A DNA stretch of 64,000 nt from Stigmatella aurantiaca (lineage in GTDB: Bacteria > Myxococcota > Myxococcia > Myxococcales > Myxococcaceae), in assembly GCF_900109545.1 (NCBI RefSeq), contig NZ_FOAP01000001.1, forward strand, positions 62,001 through 126,000, written 5' to 3'. Below the pieces are notes generated by a model that had not been told where the DNA came from, did not search any database, and saw only the letters and a program-made list of their open reading frames with translations. Within the stretch, counting starts at the first letter, position 1, and each line of letters begins with the position of its first letter. The position numbers and the translations under genes are program-made. Shown one piece after another: positions 42,408 to 50,429 of the stretch.

Positions 42408-43433
42408 ATGAAAAGCCTTCATTTTGCAGCGCTCGCGGTCTTCGGAACGGCGGCACTCACTGGGTGCGGCGTGGAGCCAGGGGAGGGGCAGGACGACGCC
42501 AGCGGTCTCGATGTGCCCGCCCAGGAGTTCACGAGTCCTTTCGAAGACACGGCCAAGGACTCCGTGCCGTCCGTCGCGCTCGACGGCAGGGCCGCCGCGG
42601 CCGCCGAGGGCGTCCAGGCCATGGCCTTGAATCCAAGCCTCAGGGGGCTCGTGTCGTCGTGGTACTCGGGCTCGGTGCCGGCCGGTGCCACCCAGCACTG
42701 GTATTGGAACAACTCCAGCCTCACCAGCGCCTACAGCGTGGGCTTGTCCCCAACCGGAGCGAGCACCACGGGCGGGTGCCGGTTCGAAGTCACCCGGACC
42801 TGGGATGCCCAGCAATACGGCGGTGAGCGCGAGTTCCACTTCGCCCTGAAGAACACGGGCAGCATCGCCTGCGGGACGAACATCCTGCTCGCATCGCGTG
42901 AGCGGACCAGTAACTGGGCGACGGGAGGGCTCGCCGTGGGCGAGTCGAGATCCTGGACCTGGAACAACGCCAACCCCCTCACCGCCACGTATGCCGTTGG
43001 CCTCTCGCCCTCCGGAGCGACCAGCACCAACCCTTGCGAGCTCGAAGTGACCCGTAGCGGGTATGCCCAGCAGCCAGGCGGAGAGCGTAAGTTCAATTTC
43101 ACGGTGAAGAATGTCGGTGCGATCGCCTGCCAGGGAGACGTCCAGTTGGCGGCGGTCACCAGCGCGAACGCGTCCTGGTCCACGGGCTCCCTCAGCCCGG
43201 GGGCATCTGGCTCTTGGGTGTGGAACAACGCCAACCCGCTCGACCGCGTCTACTCGCTCGGCCTGTCTCCGGCGGGCGCATCCGGCAGCACCCCCTGCCA
43301 GCTTGAAGTGACGCAGTCCTCCTATCAGCAGTTGATCAACGCGGACGGCACCACCGAACGGAAGTTCTACTTCACGGTCAGGAATGCCGGCACCTTGACC
43401 TGCTCTGGGACGGTGCTGCTCAATTATCTCTAA
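42408..43433 (+). CDS. Lipoprotein with three tandem about 85-residue repeats
   Basis: 341 residues; the signal ends ALTGC (Cys 20). After a 60-residue spacer the protein is three copies of one beta-rich module. Each has a W-S/Y-x-G-S/G opening, a W-x-WNN core (HWYWNNSSL, SWTWNNANPL, SWVWNNANPL), a VGLSPxGAS strand, a Cys-x-(L/F)-EVT strand, an ERxFxFxxxN strand and a final Cys. The two Cys per module probably form a disulfide. The family is unknown to me; the pattern suggests a secreted binding or adhesive protein. It is preceded by an unusual structured leader. Confidence 0.8.
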   Translation: MKSLHFAALAVFGTAALTGCGVEPGEGQDDASGLDVPAQEFTSPFEDTAKDSVPSVALDGRAAAAAEGVQAMALNPSLRGLVSSWYSGSVPAGATQHWYWNNSSLTSAYSVGLSPTGASTTGGCRFEVTRTWDAQQYGGEREFHFALKNTGSIACGTNILLASRERTSNWATGGLAVGESRSWTWNNANPLTATYAVGLSPSGATSTNPCELEVTRSGYAQQPGGERKFNFTVKNVGAIACQGDVQLAAVTSANASWSTGSLSPGASGSWVWNNANPLDRVYSLGLSPAGASGSTPCQLEVTQSSYQQLINADGTTERKFYFTVRNAGTLTCSGTVLLNYL

Positions 43434-43468
43434 CGGCCACCCTCGCTTCTTCAGCTTCTCTTCGTGCC

Positions 43469-43507
43469 CGGACATCCCGTGCTCTTTCATCACAGCCCGG
43501 GTGTCCG
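43469..43507 (+). other. Imperfect hairpin in the intergenic region
   Basis: CGGACATCCCG (43469-43479) pairs with CGGGTGTCCG (43498-43507) with one mismatch or bulge and an 18-nt loop. It lies 36 bases after the three-repeat lipoprotein stop and may terminate it. No T-tract. Confidence 0.3.
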
Positions 43508-43614
43508 TCGCGCACGAGCGGTTGAGTGCCTCCTTGCGGCATCTTCTGGAGCGTCTGCACCGCACGTCACATTTTCGGACTGGCCCACTCTCTCGGATGG
43601 AAAAGGAGAGGTCC

Positions 43615-45009
43615 ATGACGCCAGAAGAAGCCAACAACTTAGTCCACGGAATCTTCGATGGGATTTTCGACTCGGTGACCCGGGCTGCGCCAGGCAGCAA
43701 GCCACTGATGTCGCCGTCGACCACCGTGCTGTCGCTCATGAAGCCAGGCATGGCGATCAAGTCGGCGGACTTCAGGAACCCGTGGACGCCAGGAAACAGC
43801 AGTGGCAGCCAGCTCGCGGCGGTGAATACCGCGGCCTTGGTCGATGCCGCGCCCAAGCTGTCCACGCTGTACACCGACAGCGGCAACTCCATCACGAAGG
43901 TCTATGGCGACATCATGGACGGCGTGCAAGTGCCTGCACAGCCTCCCAATCCCGCCATCGAAAAGCAGCTCCAGGATGCCTTTGACGTCCTGTACCGGAC
44001 CGTCCAGGTGACGGATCCCGATACCGGCGAGGTCAGCTCCAAGACCCTGGAGACCACGCTCTATCGCGACTACATGGACAACCTCGCCGTCTACACCGCG
44101 CAGCAGCAGGCGTACAACAAGGCCTACCTCGAGGCCCAGAAGACCCAGGACGGCCGGGCCAATTGGCCGATGCTCGCCCCGGCCCTGCAGGTACCGGTCA
44201 AGCTGGCCTATGACAAATGGCGCTCGAACTTCGCGGACAAGGTCGAGACCGCCATCGCCATTCAGAACACGAGCTCCCAGAACGCGCTGAGCAAGGCGTT
44301 CAACAAGGCGAAGACCCTGTTCGATGGGTATGGCGCGGTGCTGGAGGACACCGGGCTTGGCCAGTCGCAAGAGATCCACCGCGTCTCGCTGCTGCCTTCC
44401 GACTGGTACTCGGTCAACTCCTCCTCCAAGTGGACCATTGTCGACACGGCCTCCGGGAGCTTCTATCGCAACAACACCTCTGACTTCACCTCCGGCGGCG
44501 GCTCGGTGGGGTTCAGCCTGGGCATCTTCTCGATCGGGGGCGGCGGCGGACACTCGGTGACGCACCGCCACATGAGCTCCGAGACCACGAACGTCCGCAT
44601 CTCCTTCGAATACGCGCTGGTGACCATCCGCCGCCCGTGGATGGCATTCCACCTCCTGGGAACCCAGGGGTGGAATCTGCAGAACCTGTATCGCAAGGGA
44701 CTGATCTCCAACGGCAGCCGGCTCAACCAGACCAACTCGGTGATGCCGCTGCTCCCGACCAGCTTCGTCGTGGTGCGCAAGGCCATCATCACCGCGAACT
44801 GGTCGAGCTCGGATTACGATTTCGTCCAGAAGCAGACGCGCGCGGGCGGAGGATTCAGCATCGGTCCCTTCCGCATCGGCGGGTCTTACGCCCACTCCTC
44901 GACCAACGAGACCTTCAACTCCGCCTTCGCCAACGGCAGGATCGAAATCCCAGGGGTGCAGATCATCGGCTGGATCAGCCAGATCGTCCCCTACTGCCCG
45001 CCCACGTAG
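43615..45009 (+). CDS. Protein of unknown family with Gly-rich central segment, paralogue 1
   Basis: 464 residues; ATG with AAAAGGAG upstream. No signal peptide or classical membrane helix. The N-terminal half is helical (IEKQLQDAFDVLYRTVQ, YTAQQQAYNKAYLEAQK). Around residue 300 there is a Gly-rich stretch (GGGSVGFSLGIFSIGGGGGH), and a similar one (RAGGGFSIGPFRIGGSYAH) follows later. The C-terminus (VRKAIITANWSSSDYD ... GVQIIGWISQIVPYCPP) matches the end of the next gene, so the two are diverged paralogues. Alternating hydrophobic and Gly residues could form a membrane-inserting hairpin; this is speculation. Confidence 0.75.
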   Translation: MTPEEANNLVHGIFDGIFDSVTRAAPGSKPLMSPSTTVLSLMKPGMAIKSADFRNPWTPGNSSGSQLAAVNTAALVDAAPKLSTLYTDSGNSITKVYGDIMDGVQVPAQPPNPAIEKQLQDAFDVLYRTVQVTDPDTGEVSSKTLETTLYRDYMDNLAVYTAQQQAYNKAYLEAQKTQDGRANWPMLAPALQVPVKLAYDKWRSNFADKVETAIAIQNTSSQNALSKAFNKAKTLFDGYGAVLEDTGLGQSQEIHRVSLLPSDWYSVNSSSKWTIVDTASGSFYRNNTSDFTSGGGSVGFSLGIFSIGGGGGHSVTHRHMSSETTNVRISFEYALVTIRRPWMAFHLLGTQGWNLQNLYRKGLISNGSRLNQTNSVMPLLPTSFVVVRKAIITANWSSSDYDFVQKQTRAGGGFSIGPFRIGGSYAHSSTNETFNSAFANGRIEIPGVQIIGWISQIVPYCPPT

Positions 45010-45080
45010 GCTCATTCCAAGGTATCGGGAAGTCCCAAACGCCCTCAGGGAAGCAGGCCCCGCCCCTGCGAGGAGCCGCC

Positions 45081-46430
45081 ATGGCCAATGTCACCGACTT
45101 GTTTGCCAGTGTGTATGACACGCTGGCCAGAACGTTCAATACCTCCTCCCTGCCCGGCAGCTACTTCCAGTTCGGCTGGCCTGGGATCAACCTGAGCCCC
45201 GCGGATTTCAAGCTCAGTGATGTGGCTGGCGCCCCCTATGACGCGAATGCCGCCGAGGAGACGTTCTCGCTGCTCTGCAATATCGCGCCGGCCTGCAGCC
45301 CGGTGAGATTCGACAACTCGGGGTTCGAGATCGACGATTTGTATCAAATCCTCCTTCTCGGGGCGGTGCCCTCGGGGGCCAATCCTCAGAACCTCCTGGC
45401 CTTTCCTGCCTACAAGCTCTTCAGTGACGCGCAGTACGAGCTGGCCCAGGCCCAGAAGGGCAGCAACCGCGACGCGAGCGTCATCTATTACCCCTGCCGG
45501 GCGACCCCGAACGATTGGTATACCGAAGCCAGCGCGCGGAACTGGCCCACGTTGTCGCTGAACGCCGGTCAGATCCCAAAGGCTGCCCCGGACTCCCCGT
45601 TCATCCGGCTCGGTGGGAAGCAGCTCATTGACCAAGGCGCCGTCAAACTCGTTCCCGCCGCCACGAATGTGGGGACGATCAAAGCCCAGTTGCAGACCCA
45701 TGTGGCCAGGGACCTCCAGAAGCAAGACATCAGGGGCCTGGAGCTCAGGAGCGGCCCCGTGGCCCCCGTGAAGCCGCTGGCGGGGCTCAGGGCACGGGCG
45801 CTCGACCGTGGCCTGGCGGCCCCGGGGCAGGTGGAGGAGGGCGCGGTGATGACGCGGCTCATCGCATCCGCCGCCAGCCCCCTGGCCAAGAAGGACTTGC
45901 GCCCCATCCCCGAGGTGGCCCGGCTGCCCCGTCTCGACAGGGTGGACATCGATCCGGGGCGATTCGATGTGGTGCCCGCCAAGAACATGACCCTCGACAA
46001 GACGCTGCTGCTGCGCCGGTATCTCGGCGAGCAGCTCGTCCCGGCCACGCTCAACACCACCGGCTTCAGCATCTCGTTCAAATACTGCTTGGTGAACATC
46101 ACGCGGAACTGGTTCAAGAACGCCTTGCTGAACATGCGCTCGTGGTACACGCTCAGCGTCCCGCAGGGGGATTACTCGAGGGGGACCATTGACAACAATC
46201 CGGGGATATTTCCCATGCTCCCCACGTCCATGCTGGCGATTCGCGACTTGCGGATCAGCGCCTCATGGTCGCAAGCGGATCGCATCACCCTTCGCCGGAC
46301 CAAGTACCTGGGCCCCTTCGACGTCTCGGCGTCGGACTTCAATCAAGACACGCTTCGGGCCGATGGGCTGCAGATCATCGGATGGCTGTCCAGGCTCACG
46401 CCCGTCCTGCCCCCGCTCTCTCCCCCCTGA
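45081..46430 (+). CDS. Protein of unknown family, paralogue 2
   Basis: 449 residues; ATG with AGGAG 6 nt upstream. No export signal. The last 170 residues parallel the previous protein: FSISFKYCLVNITRNWFKN against its ISFEYALVTIRRPWMAF, PMLPTSMLAIRDLRISASWS against PLLPTSFVVVRKAIITANWS, and GLQIIGWLSRLTPVLPP against the same ending. The N-terminal region differs (NLSPADFKLSDVAGAPYDAN), the Gly-rich hairpins are absent, and a proline-rich linker sits near residue 225. The two genes are 71 bases apart and a small lipoprotein gene follows, so a three-gene unit is likely. No function is proposed. Confidence 0.75.
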   Translation: MANVTDLFASVYDTLARTFNTSSLPGSYFQFGWPGINLSPADFKLSDVAGAPYDANAAEETFSLLCNIAPACSPVRFDNSGFEIDDLYQILLLGAVPSGANPQNLLAFPAYKLFSDAQYELAQAQKGSNRDASVIYYPCRATPNDWYTEASARNWPTLSLNAGQIPKAAPDSPFIRLGGKQLIDQGAVKLVPAATNVGTIKAQLQTHVARDLQKQDIRGLELRSGPVAPVKPLAGLRARALDRGLAAPGQVEEGAVMTRLIASAASPLAKKDLRPIPEVARLPRLDRVDIDPGRFDVVPAKNMTLDKTLLLRRYLGEQLVPATLNTTGFSISFKYCLVNITRNWFKNALLNMRSWYTLSVPQGDYSRGTIDNNPGIFPMLPTSMLAIRDLRISASWSQADRITLRRTKYLGPFDVSASDFNQDTLRADGLQIIGWLSRLTPVLPPLSPP

Positions 46431-46475
46431 GAGACTCCGGATTCTTGAACTGCCCAGAGAGAGGACGGAAACCGT

Positions 46476-46874
46476 ATGAGCCCATACCTGCGAGCCCTTC
46501 CGGGGGTGCTTCTGATGGCCTGCTCGGGCCCTGAAGAGGAAGACATGGAACCCAAAGTGAACTGCACCGTCTCCGCCACCACGGTCTTCGAGCCGGCGGG
46601 CCGGATCGTCCGTGGGACCGGGACCCTCACGTGTGACGCCCCGGCGGCGCTCTCCTTGAAGGTCTGTCTGTACTCCCAAGGCATCGGCCAGACGCAGTGG
46701 GGCGCCCCCCTTCAGTGTGTCTCGATGACCGGAAGTGCGCGGACCACGCTTTCGTCCGAGGCAGCGATCACCCTCGGTCCTGGCGCGGCGAAGCGCTATC
46801 GCACCACCGTGGAAGCCCAGGTGAACTCCGAGCCGCAGCCCACGGAAGAATCCTCCGTCATTACCGCTCCCTGA
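46476..46874 (+). CDS. Small lipoprotein following the paralogue pair
   Basis: 132 residues. The signal ends GVLLMAC (Cys 16), followed by an acidic linker (GPEEEDMEP). The mature part is one beta domain with four Cys (VNCTVSATTVFEPAGRIVRG, LTCDAPAALSLKVCLYSQ). GAGAGGACGG-type ribosome site just upstream. It ends 38 bases before a convergent gene, across a hairpin. No family recognised. Confidence 0.7.
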   Translation: MSPYLRALPGVLLMACSGPEEEDMEPKVNCTVSATTVFEPAGRIVRGTGTLTCDAPAALSLKVCLYSQGIGQTQWGAPLQCVSMTGSARTTLSSEAAITLGPGAAKRYRTTVEAQVNSEPQPTEESSVITAP

Positions 46875-46882
46875 ACGTGGCC

Positions 46883-46905
46883 CCGGGCCCCGGAAAGAGG
46901 CCCGG
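46883..46905. terminator. Hairpin between convergent genes
   Basis: CCGGGCC (46883-46889) and GGCCCGG (46899-46905), perfect 7-bp arms with a 9-nt loop, in the 38-base gap between two convergent genes; probably serves both strands. No T-tract. Confidence 0.5.
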
Positions 46906-46912
46906 ATGCCCG

Positions 46913-47275
46913 TCAGGTGGAGGCTCCGGCAGGGCTCTCGAAGAAGATGAGCGTCTTGCCGCCCTTCTCTCCAATCTCCAAGCACTCCAGAGCGCCGCTC
47001 GCCTCGTCCAACTCCGCGGAGATGCGCTCCGGATGGAGGATGCGGTGAGTGATTTCCGCGCCTTCCCGGCCCACGATGATCTGCACCGCGCCGGAGTCGC
47101 TGCCCTTGGTCTCCAGGGAAATCTCCCTCAGGGGCAAGCGGCCGGCCAGGGGCTGATCCCCTGAGTCGGTGTCAATAGACTCCATGTGGACCCACGGGCT
47201 CGGTTCCTGCTGGCTGATGCCGACGAGGTAGCTTGCCCATTGGTCCCGGGGGATTTCCTGGTTGCTGTGCGCCAT
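46913..47275 (-). CDS. DUF5335 family protein
   Basis: 120 residues, cytosolic. The opening IPRDQWASYLVGISQQEPSP and the middle PLREISLETKGSDSGAVQII match the small DUF5335 proteins that often occur near stress genes. The function of the family is not known. Here it lies 84 bases downstream of the YopT-like protease gene on the same strand, so the two are probably co-transcribed. A protective or immunity role toward the protease is possible but only inferred from position. Confidence 0.7.
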   Translation of the reverse strand: MAHSNQEIPRDQWASYLVGISQQEPSPWVHMESIDTDSGDQPLAGRLPLREISLETKGSDSGAVQIIVGREGAEITHRILHPERISAELDEASGALECLEIGEKGGKTLIFFESPAGAST

Positions 47276-47359
47276 GTGGTGCCTCCACGTGGCTTGAAGT
47301 ACCCATCCGCCAGGTGTTTGACAGGCAGGGGGGAAGGACTGGCTCGGCTGACCGCCGCG

Positions 47360-48412
47360 TTACCCGTTGAAATGGTCGACCGTGATGAGGTCGAACTTGG
47401 AGTAGGCATTATCCAGGTGGTCCAGCAGGATGTTGGTGGCCTGCTTGGGGTCTTTCGTCTGGAACTCGCCCGTGTTGGGGTCCATGAACTTGTACTGGCC
47501 GTTCTGCTTCTGGAACGCCATGACGTGCCCATCTCCGCCGCTCGTCTTGTTCAGGTGGATGACGTGGAAGCCATCCTTCTGGAGCGAGTTGTGGAGTTTG
47601 CCGATCGAGTCATTGTCGATGGGCGCGCCTTCGAGCACATTCATGTGCGGCAACCCGGAGCCCAGCTTCGTCCGCTCCTCCATCCGCGCCTCCGTGATGT
47701 CGTTCGAGACCCGCTGGAAGGTGGCGGACTTCTTCTCGAACCTGCGCAGATCCCGGTTCAGGGCCTGCACCTCCGTGGGGTTCAGCTCTCCACGCTGGTA
47801 CTTTTCGATCAGGGGCTCGAGCCGGGCCTGCTCCGCATCGAGCACGGTGCGCTGCTGTTTGAGATTTTGAAAGGCATCCTTGATGTCTTGCGCATCTGCC
47901 TGGTGCTGGAGCTGGCCGGCCTTGAGCTGAGGCATGTTGTTGTCAAGATTGTGCCCGAAAACCTTCGAGGCTTGGTCCATGGAAGGGCTCTGGGAGCCGA
48001 GCCGGATCCACTCCTTGGTGATGGCATTGCACGCTCCGCCGTTGCTCTGGAGATCCGGGTGCCCCTGCTGTCCCACATACTGCGTGAGCTTGGTTCCGGG
48101 ATACTTGGTCTCGAGGTTCTGGCTGAACTGCTGGATGTTGGCAGGGGTCTGCCAGGGGCGTTGGGTGGGACCTGCTGCCGGCGAGCGGGGGGAGGAGGGA
48201 GAGGTGGGGCTGCGCGGCAGGGAGCCCGGAGCGGTCCTCGGCCGCTGCGGCGTGAACTGATCCGTGTGCAGGCGGGGAGGCGCCGAAGAAGGCCGGGAGG
48301 GGGGACGCGGCGAGGAGGGGAGGCTGTCCGGCCGCTGGGCCGGACCCGGGCTGCGCGGCAGGTCTACGGAAGGGGAGCGAAACGGGCGCGAGAAACCCTT
48401 GAGCTTGAACAT
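47360..48412 (-). CDS. YopT-like (peptidase family C58) cysteine protease candidate
   Basis: 350 residues; the ATG is preceded by GGAGG. Residues 1-90 are a Pro/Ser/Arg-rich disordered region. From about residue 95 the sequence follows the C58 papain-like fold: catalytic Cys128 in NGGACNAITKEWIRL, His296 in GGDGHVMAFQKQNGQYKF and Asp311 in the hallmark DPNTGEF. A helical insert (170-250) is larger than in YopT. C58 proteins are Yersinia YopT (cleaves Rho GTPases), plant-pathogen AvrPphB and toxin domains of polymorphic toxins. There is no Sec signal, so delivery would need another route. Assignment from the triad and spacing is good; the target is unknown. Confidence 0.75.
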   Translation of the reverse strand: MFKLKGFSRPFRSPSVDLPRSPGPAQRPDSLPSSPRPPSRPSSAPPRLHTDQFTPQRPRTAPGSLPRSPTSPSSPRSPAAGPTQRPWQTPANIQQFSQNLETKYPGTKLTQYVGQQGHPDLQSNGGACNAITKEWIRLGSQSPSMDQASKVFGHNLDNNMPQLKAGQLQHQADAQDIKDAFQNLKQQRTVLDAEQARLEPLIEKYQRGELNPTEVQALNRDLRRFEKKSATFQRVSNDITEARMEERTKLGSGLPHMNVLEGAPIDNDSIGKLHNSLQKDGFHVIHLNKTSGGDGHVMAFQKQNGQYKFMDPNTGEFQTKDPKQATNILLDHLDNAYSKFDLITVDHFNG

Positions 48413-48664
48413 GGGAGGAGCCTCCAGAAGAGCATTCCTGTCCCACATGGCAATGCACCCGGGATGCCAGCGCCCGGAAGGGCCGTGCTCCCTCTGGAGG
48501 CGAGGCGGTTCCGGCCCCCCGGCTGATGACTCCGGTTACCAGTTTCCGGGCCAGGGGATGAATGCAGTCACCACCCCCTTCGAAATTTTGCGACTGACGG
48601 GCGGGGGGGCCTGTCCATCCCGCGAGGCTCACAACGAGGGGCCTCGAACCCGAAAGACCTCCCC

Positions 48665-49618
48665 ATGAACCCCATGAACAACACCCGAGAGAAGTCCTTC
48701 CAGCCGTGGTTCGGCATGAGCCTGGCCGCGGTCAGCGCGGCATGGCTCCTGGCCGGTTGCGGCCCCGCCACGGAGCTGTCCGGGCAGGCCCCTGCGCTCC
48801 TGGAGGGGAGCGCCAACTTGGCTACCTGCACCTACCAGTCGCTCCAATCGCGCGTGCAGCCCAACGCCCAGACCCCCTGGAACCATGTCCTCACCATCAC
48901 CCTGGGCCAGACCCTCAAGGTGGGCTCGTTCTACGATGGCACGGGCCTGCCCACGACCTGCTGCACCACCCTCACGGTGGTGGGGCCCAACGGCTACGTG
49001 GCCTACCCCGGCAACCTGACCCTCATCACCCTGCCGGACGTGGGCATCTACACGGTGACCGCCGCATGCGGCGGCATCTCCGATACGGCCACCGTCACCG
49101 TCAAACCGAACTACACGGTCATCCCCCTCACCAACGCCAACCTGGAGACGCAGAGCACCCCTGCGTATGGCTTCATCGACGGCTGGGGCCCCAACGGCGC
49201 CTGGGCGTCGCACGCCGACCACCCGGCCAACGGCAGGGCGGGCCTGGGCACCCGCTTCGGTTACTACTCGGCTGGCACCCAGGAGACGGTGGGCCAGCTG
49301 CTCTCCACGCAGCGCTTCAAGGCCAACACGCGCTACACCTTCCGCAGCTATGCCCAGGGCGGAGGGGACAACAGCGGCGTGCTGCCCTATCAGCTCGGTT
49401 ACGCCGCGATTGACGGCGACCTGAGCTCCTTCGTGCCGCTGGCGACGGCCCCCATCGCGGTGGGCGCGAACTGGGTGCTGACCAGTGGGGTGACCTACCT
49501 CACGCCCGCCTCGGGCACTCCGCTGGGCAAGCAGGTCATCGTCCGATTCGGCCAGGGCAGCGACGGCGGCGTGAGCGACATCTGGTTCGACAACCTCGAG
49601 CTGCGCACCGTGCCCTGA
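48665..49618 (+). CDS. Lipoprotein with Ig-like and C-terminal carbohydrate-binding-like domains
   Basis: 317 residues; the signal ends AAWLLAGC. Residues 60-150 form a beta domain with several Cys (PTTCCTTLTVVGPNGYVAY). The C-terminal 170 residues resemble the jelly-roll carbohydrate-binding domains of secreted enzymes: FIDGWGPNGAWASHADHPAN, RYTFRSYAQGGG and DIWFDNLELRTVP at the end. No catalytic domain is present. The start at 48665 or the ATG 9 bases later are equally possible because the ribosome site is poor. Probably binds glycans at the cell surface. Confidence 0.72.
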   Translation: MNPMNNTREKSFQPWFGMSLAAVSAAWLLAGCGPATELSGQAPALLEGSANLATCTYQSLQSRVQPNAQTPWNHVLTITLGQTLKVGSFYDGTGLPTTCCTTLTVVGPNGYVAYPGNLTLITLPDVGIYTVTAACGGISDTATVTVKPNYTVIPLTNANLETQSTPAYGFIDGWGPNGAWASHADHPANGRAGLGTRFGYYSAGTQETVGQLLSTQRFKANTRYTFRSYAQGGGDNSGVLPYQLGYAAIDGDLSSFVPLATAPIAVGANWVLTSGVTYLTPASGTPLGKQVIVRFGQGSDGGVSDIWFDNLELRTVP

Positions 49619-49703
49619 GCCGCGAGCCCGGAGCCGGTGGACAGGGTGGGCTGGTGCACCGGGGCTTCACCCGGCAGGATGCCGCTGACGGAGGACGCGA
49701 AGG

Positions 49704-50426
49704 ATGAAACGGAAGGGACGCACGCCGTGGCCGCCGGAGCTGTCCGGCCAGCTCCGCGAGGTGGATCGCCTGCGGCGCGGGGGGCGGTATGCGCAGGCGC
49801 TCGTCCAGATCCGGCAGCTGGCAGAGGCCCACCCGGACCAGCTGCGCGTGCTGCTGGAGATGGGGCTGACGCTCGGCATCTGGGGGCACGCTCCCGCCGA
49901 GGCACTCCCCTGGTTCGATCGCATCCTGACGATGGCGCCGGGGCACCTCACCACGCGGCTCCACCGGGCGCTCACCTTGGCCCGGTTGGGCCGTCACGCG
50001 GAGGCCGTGGCGGACTTCAACACGGTGGAGTCCGTGGGGCACCGCAAGCTGATTCTCTATGCCAAGCGCGCCGAGTCCCTGCGAGCGGCCGGCCAGAACG
50101 CCGAGGCCGAGCGCGATTGGACCCAGGCCTTGGCCGAGGACCCTGGCAATGCCTGGCTGCTCCAGCAGCGTGCCCAGACGCGGGCGCTGCAGGGCCGGCT
50201 GGCGGAGGCCATTCAGGATCTCACCGACGCGATCGCCTCGGACCAGGAGGACTCCGTGGACCCGGAGCTGCTCTACGAGCGGGGCACGCTGCGCGGCCAG
50301 CTGGGAGACACGGCTGGCGCGCGCGCCGACTTCGAGGCGGGACTCTCGGGTTTTCGTGAGGGAGACCCGCCCGGGCTCCTGGACTCGCTGCGCCTGGAAC
50401 TCCAGCGCAGCTCGCCGGCGCGGTAG
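49704..50426 (+). CDS. Cytosolic TPR protein
   Basis: 240 residues with five or six tetratricopeptide repeats covering nearly the whole length (for example AQALVQIRQLAEAHPDQLRV, TRLHRALTLARLGRHAEAVA, RAESLRAAGQNAEAERDWTQ). No signal peptide; ATG with GGAGGACGCGAAGG upstream. Probably a protein-interaction scaffold. It ends 3 bases from the convergent lactonase gene. Confidence 0.8.
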   Translation: MKRKGRTPWPPELSGQLREVDRLRRGGRYAQALVQIRQLAEAHPDQLRVLLEMGLTLGIWGHAPAEALPWFDRILTMAPGHLTTRLHRALTLARLGRHAEAVADFNTVESVGHRKLILYAKRAESLRAAGQNAEAERDWTQALAEDPGNAWLLQQRAQTRALQGRLAEAIQDLTDAIASDQEDSVDPELLYERGTLRGQLGDTAGARADFEAGLSGFREGDPPGLLDSLRLELQRSSPAR

Positions 50427-50429
50427 ACC

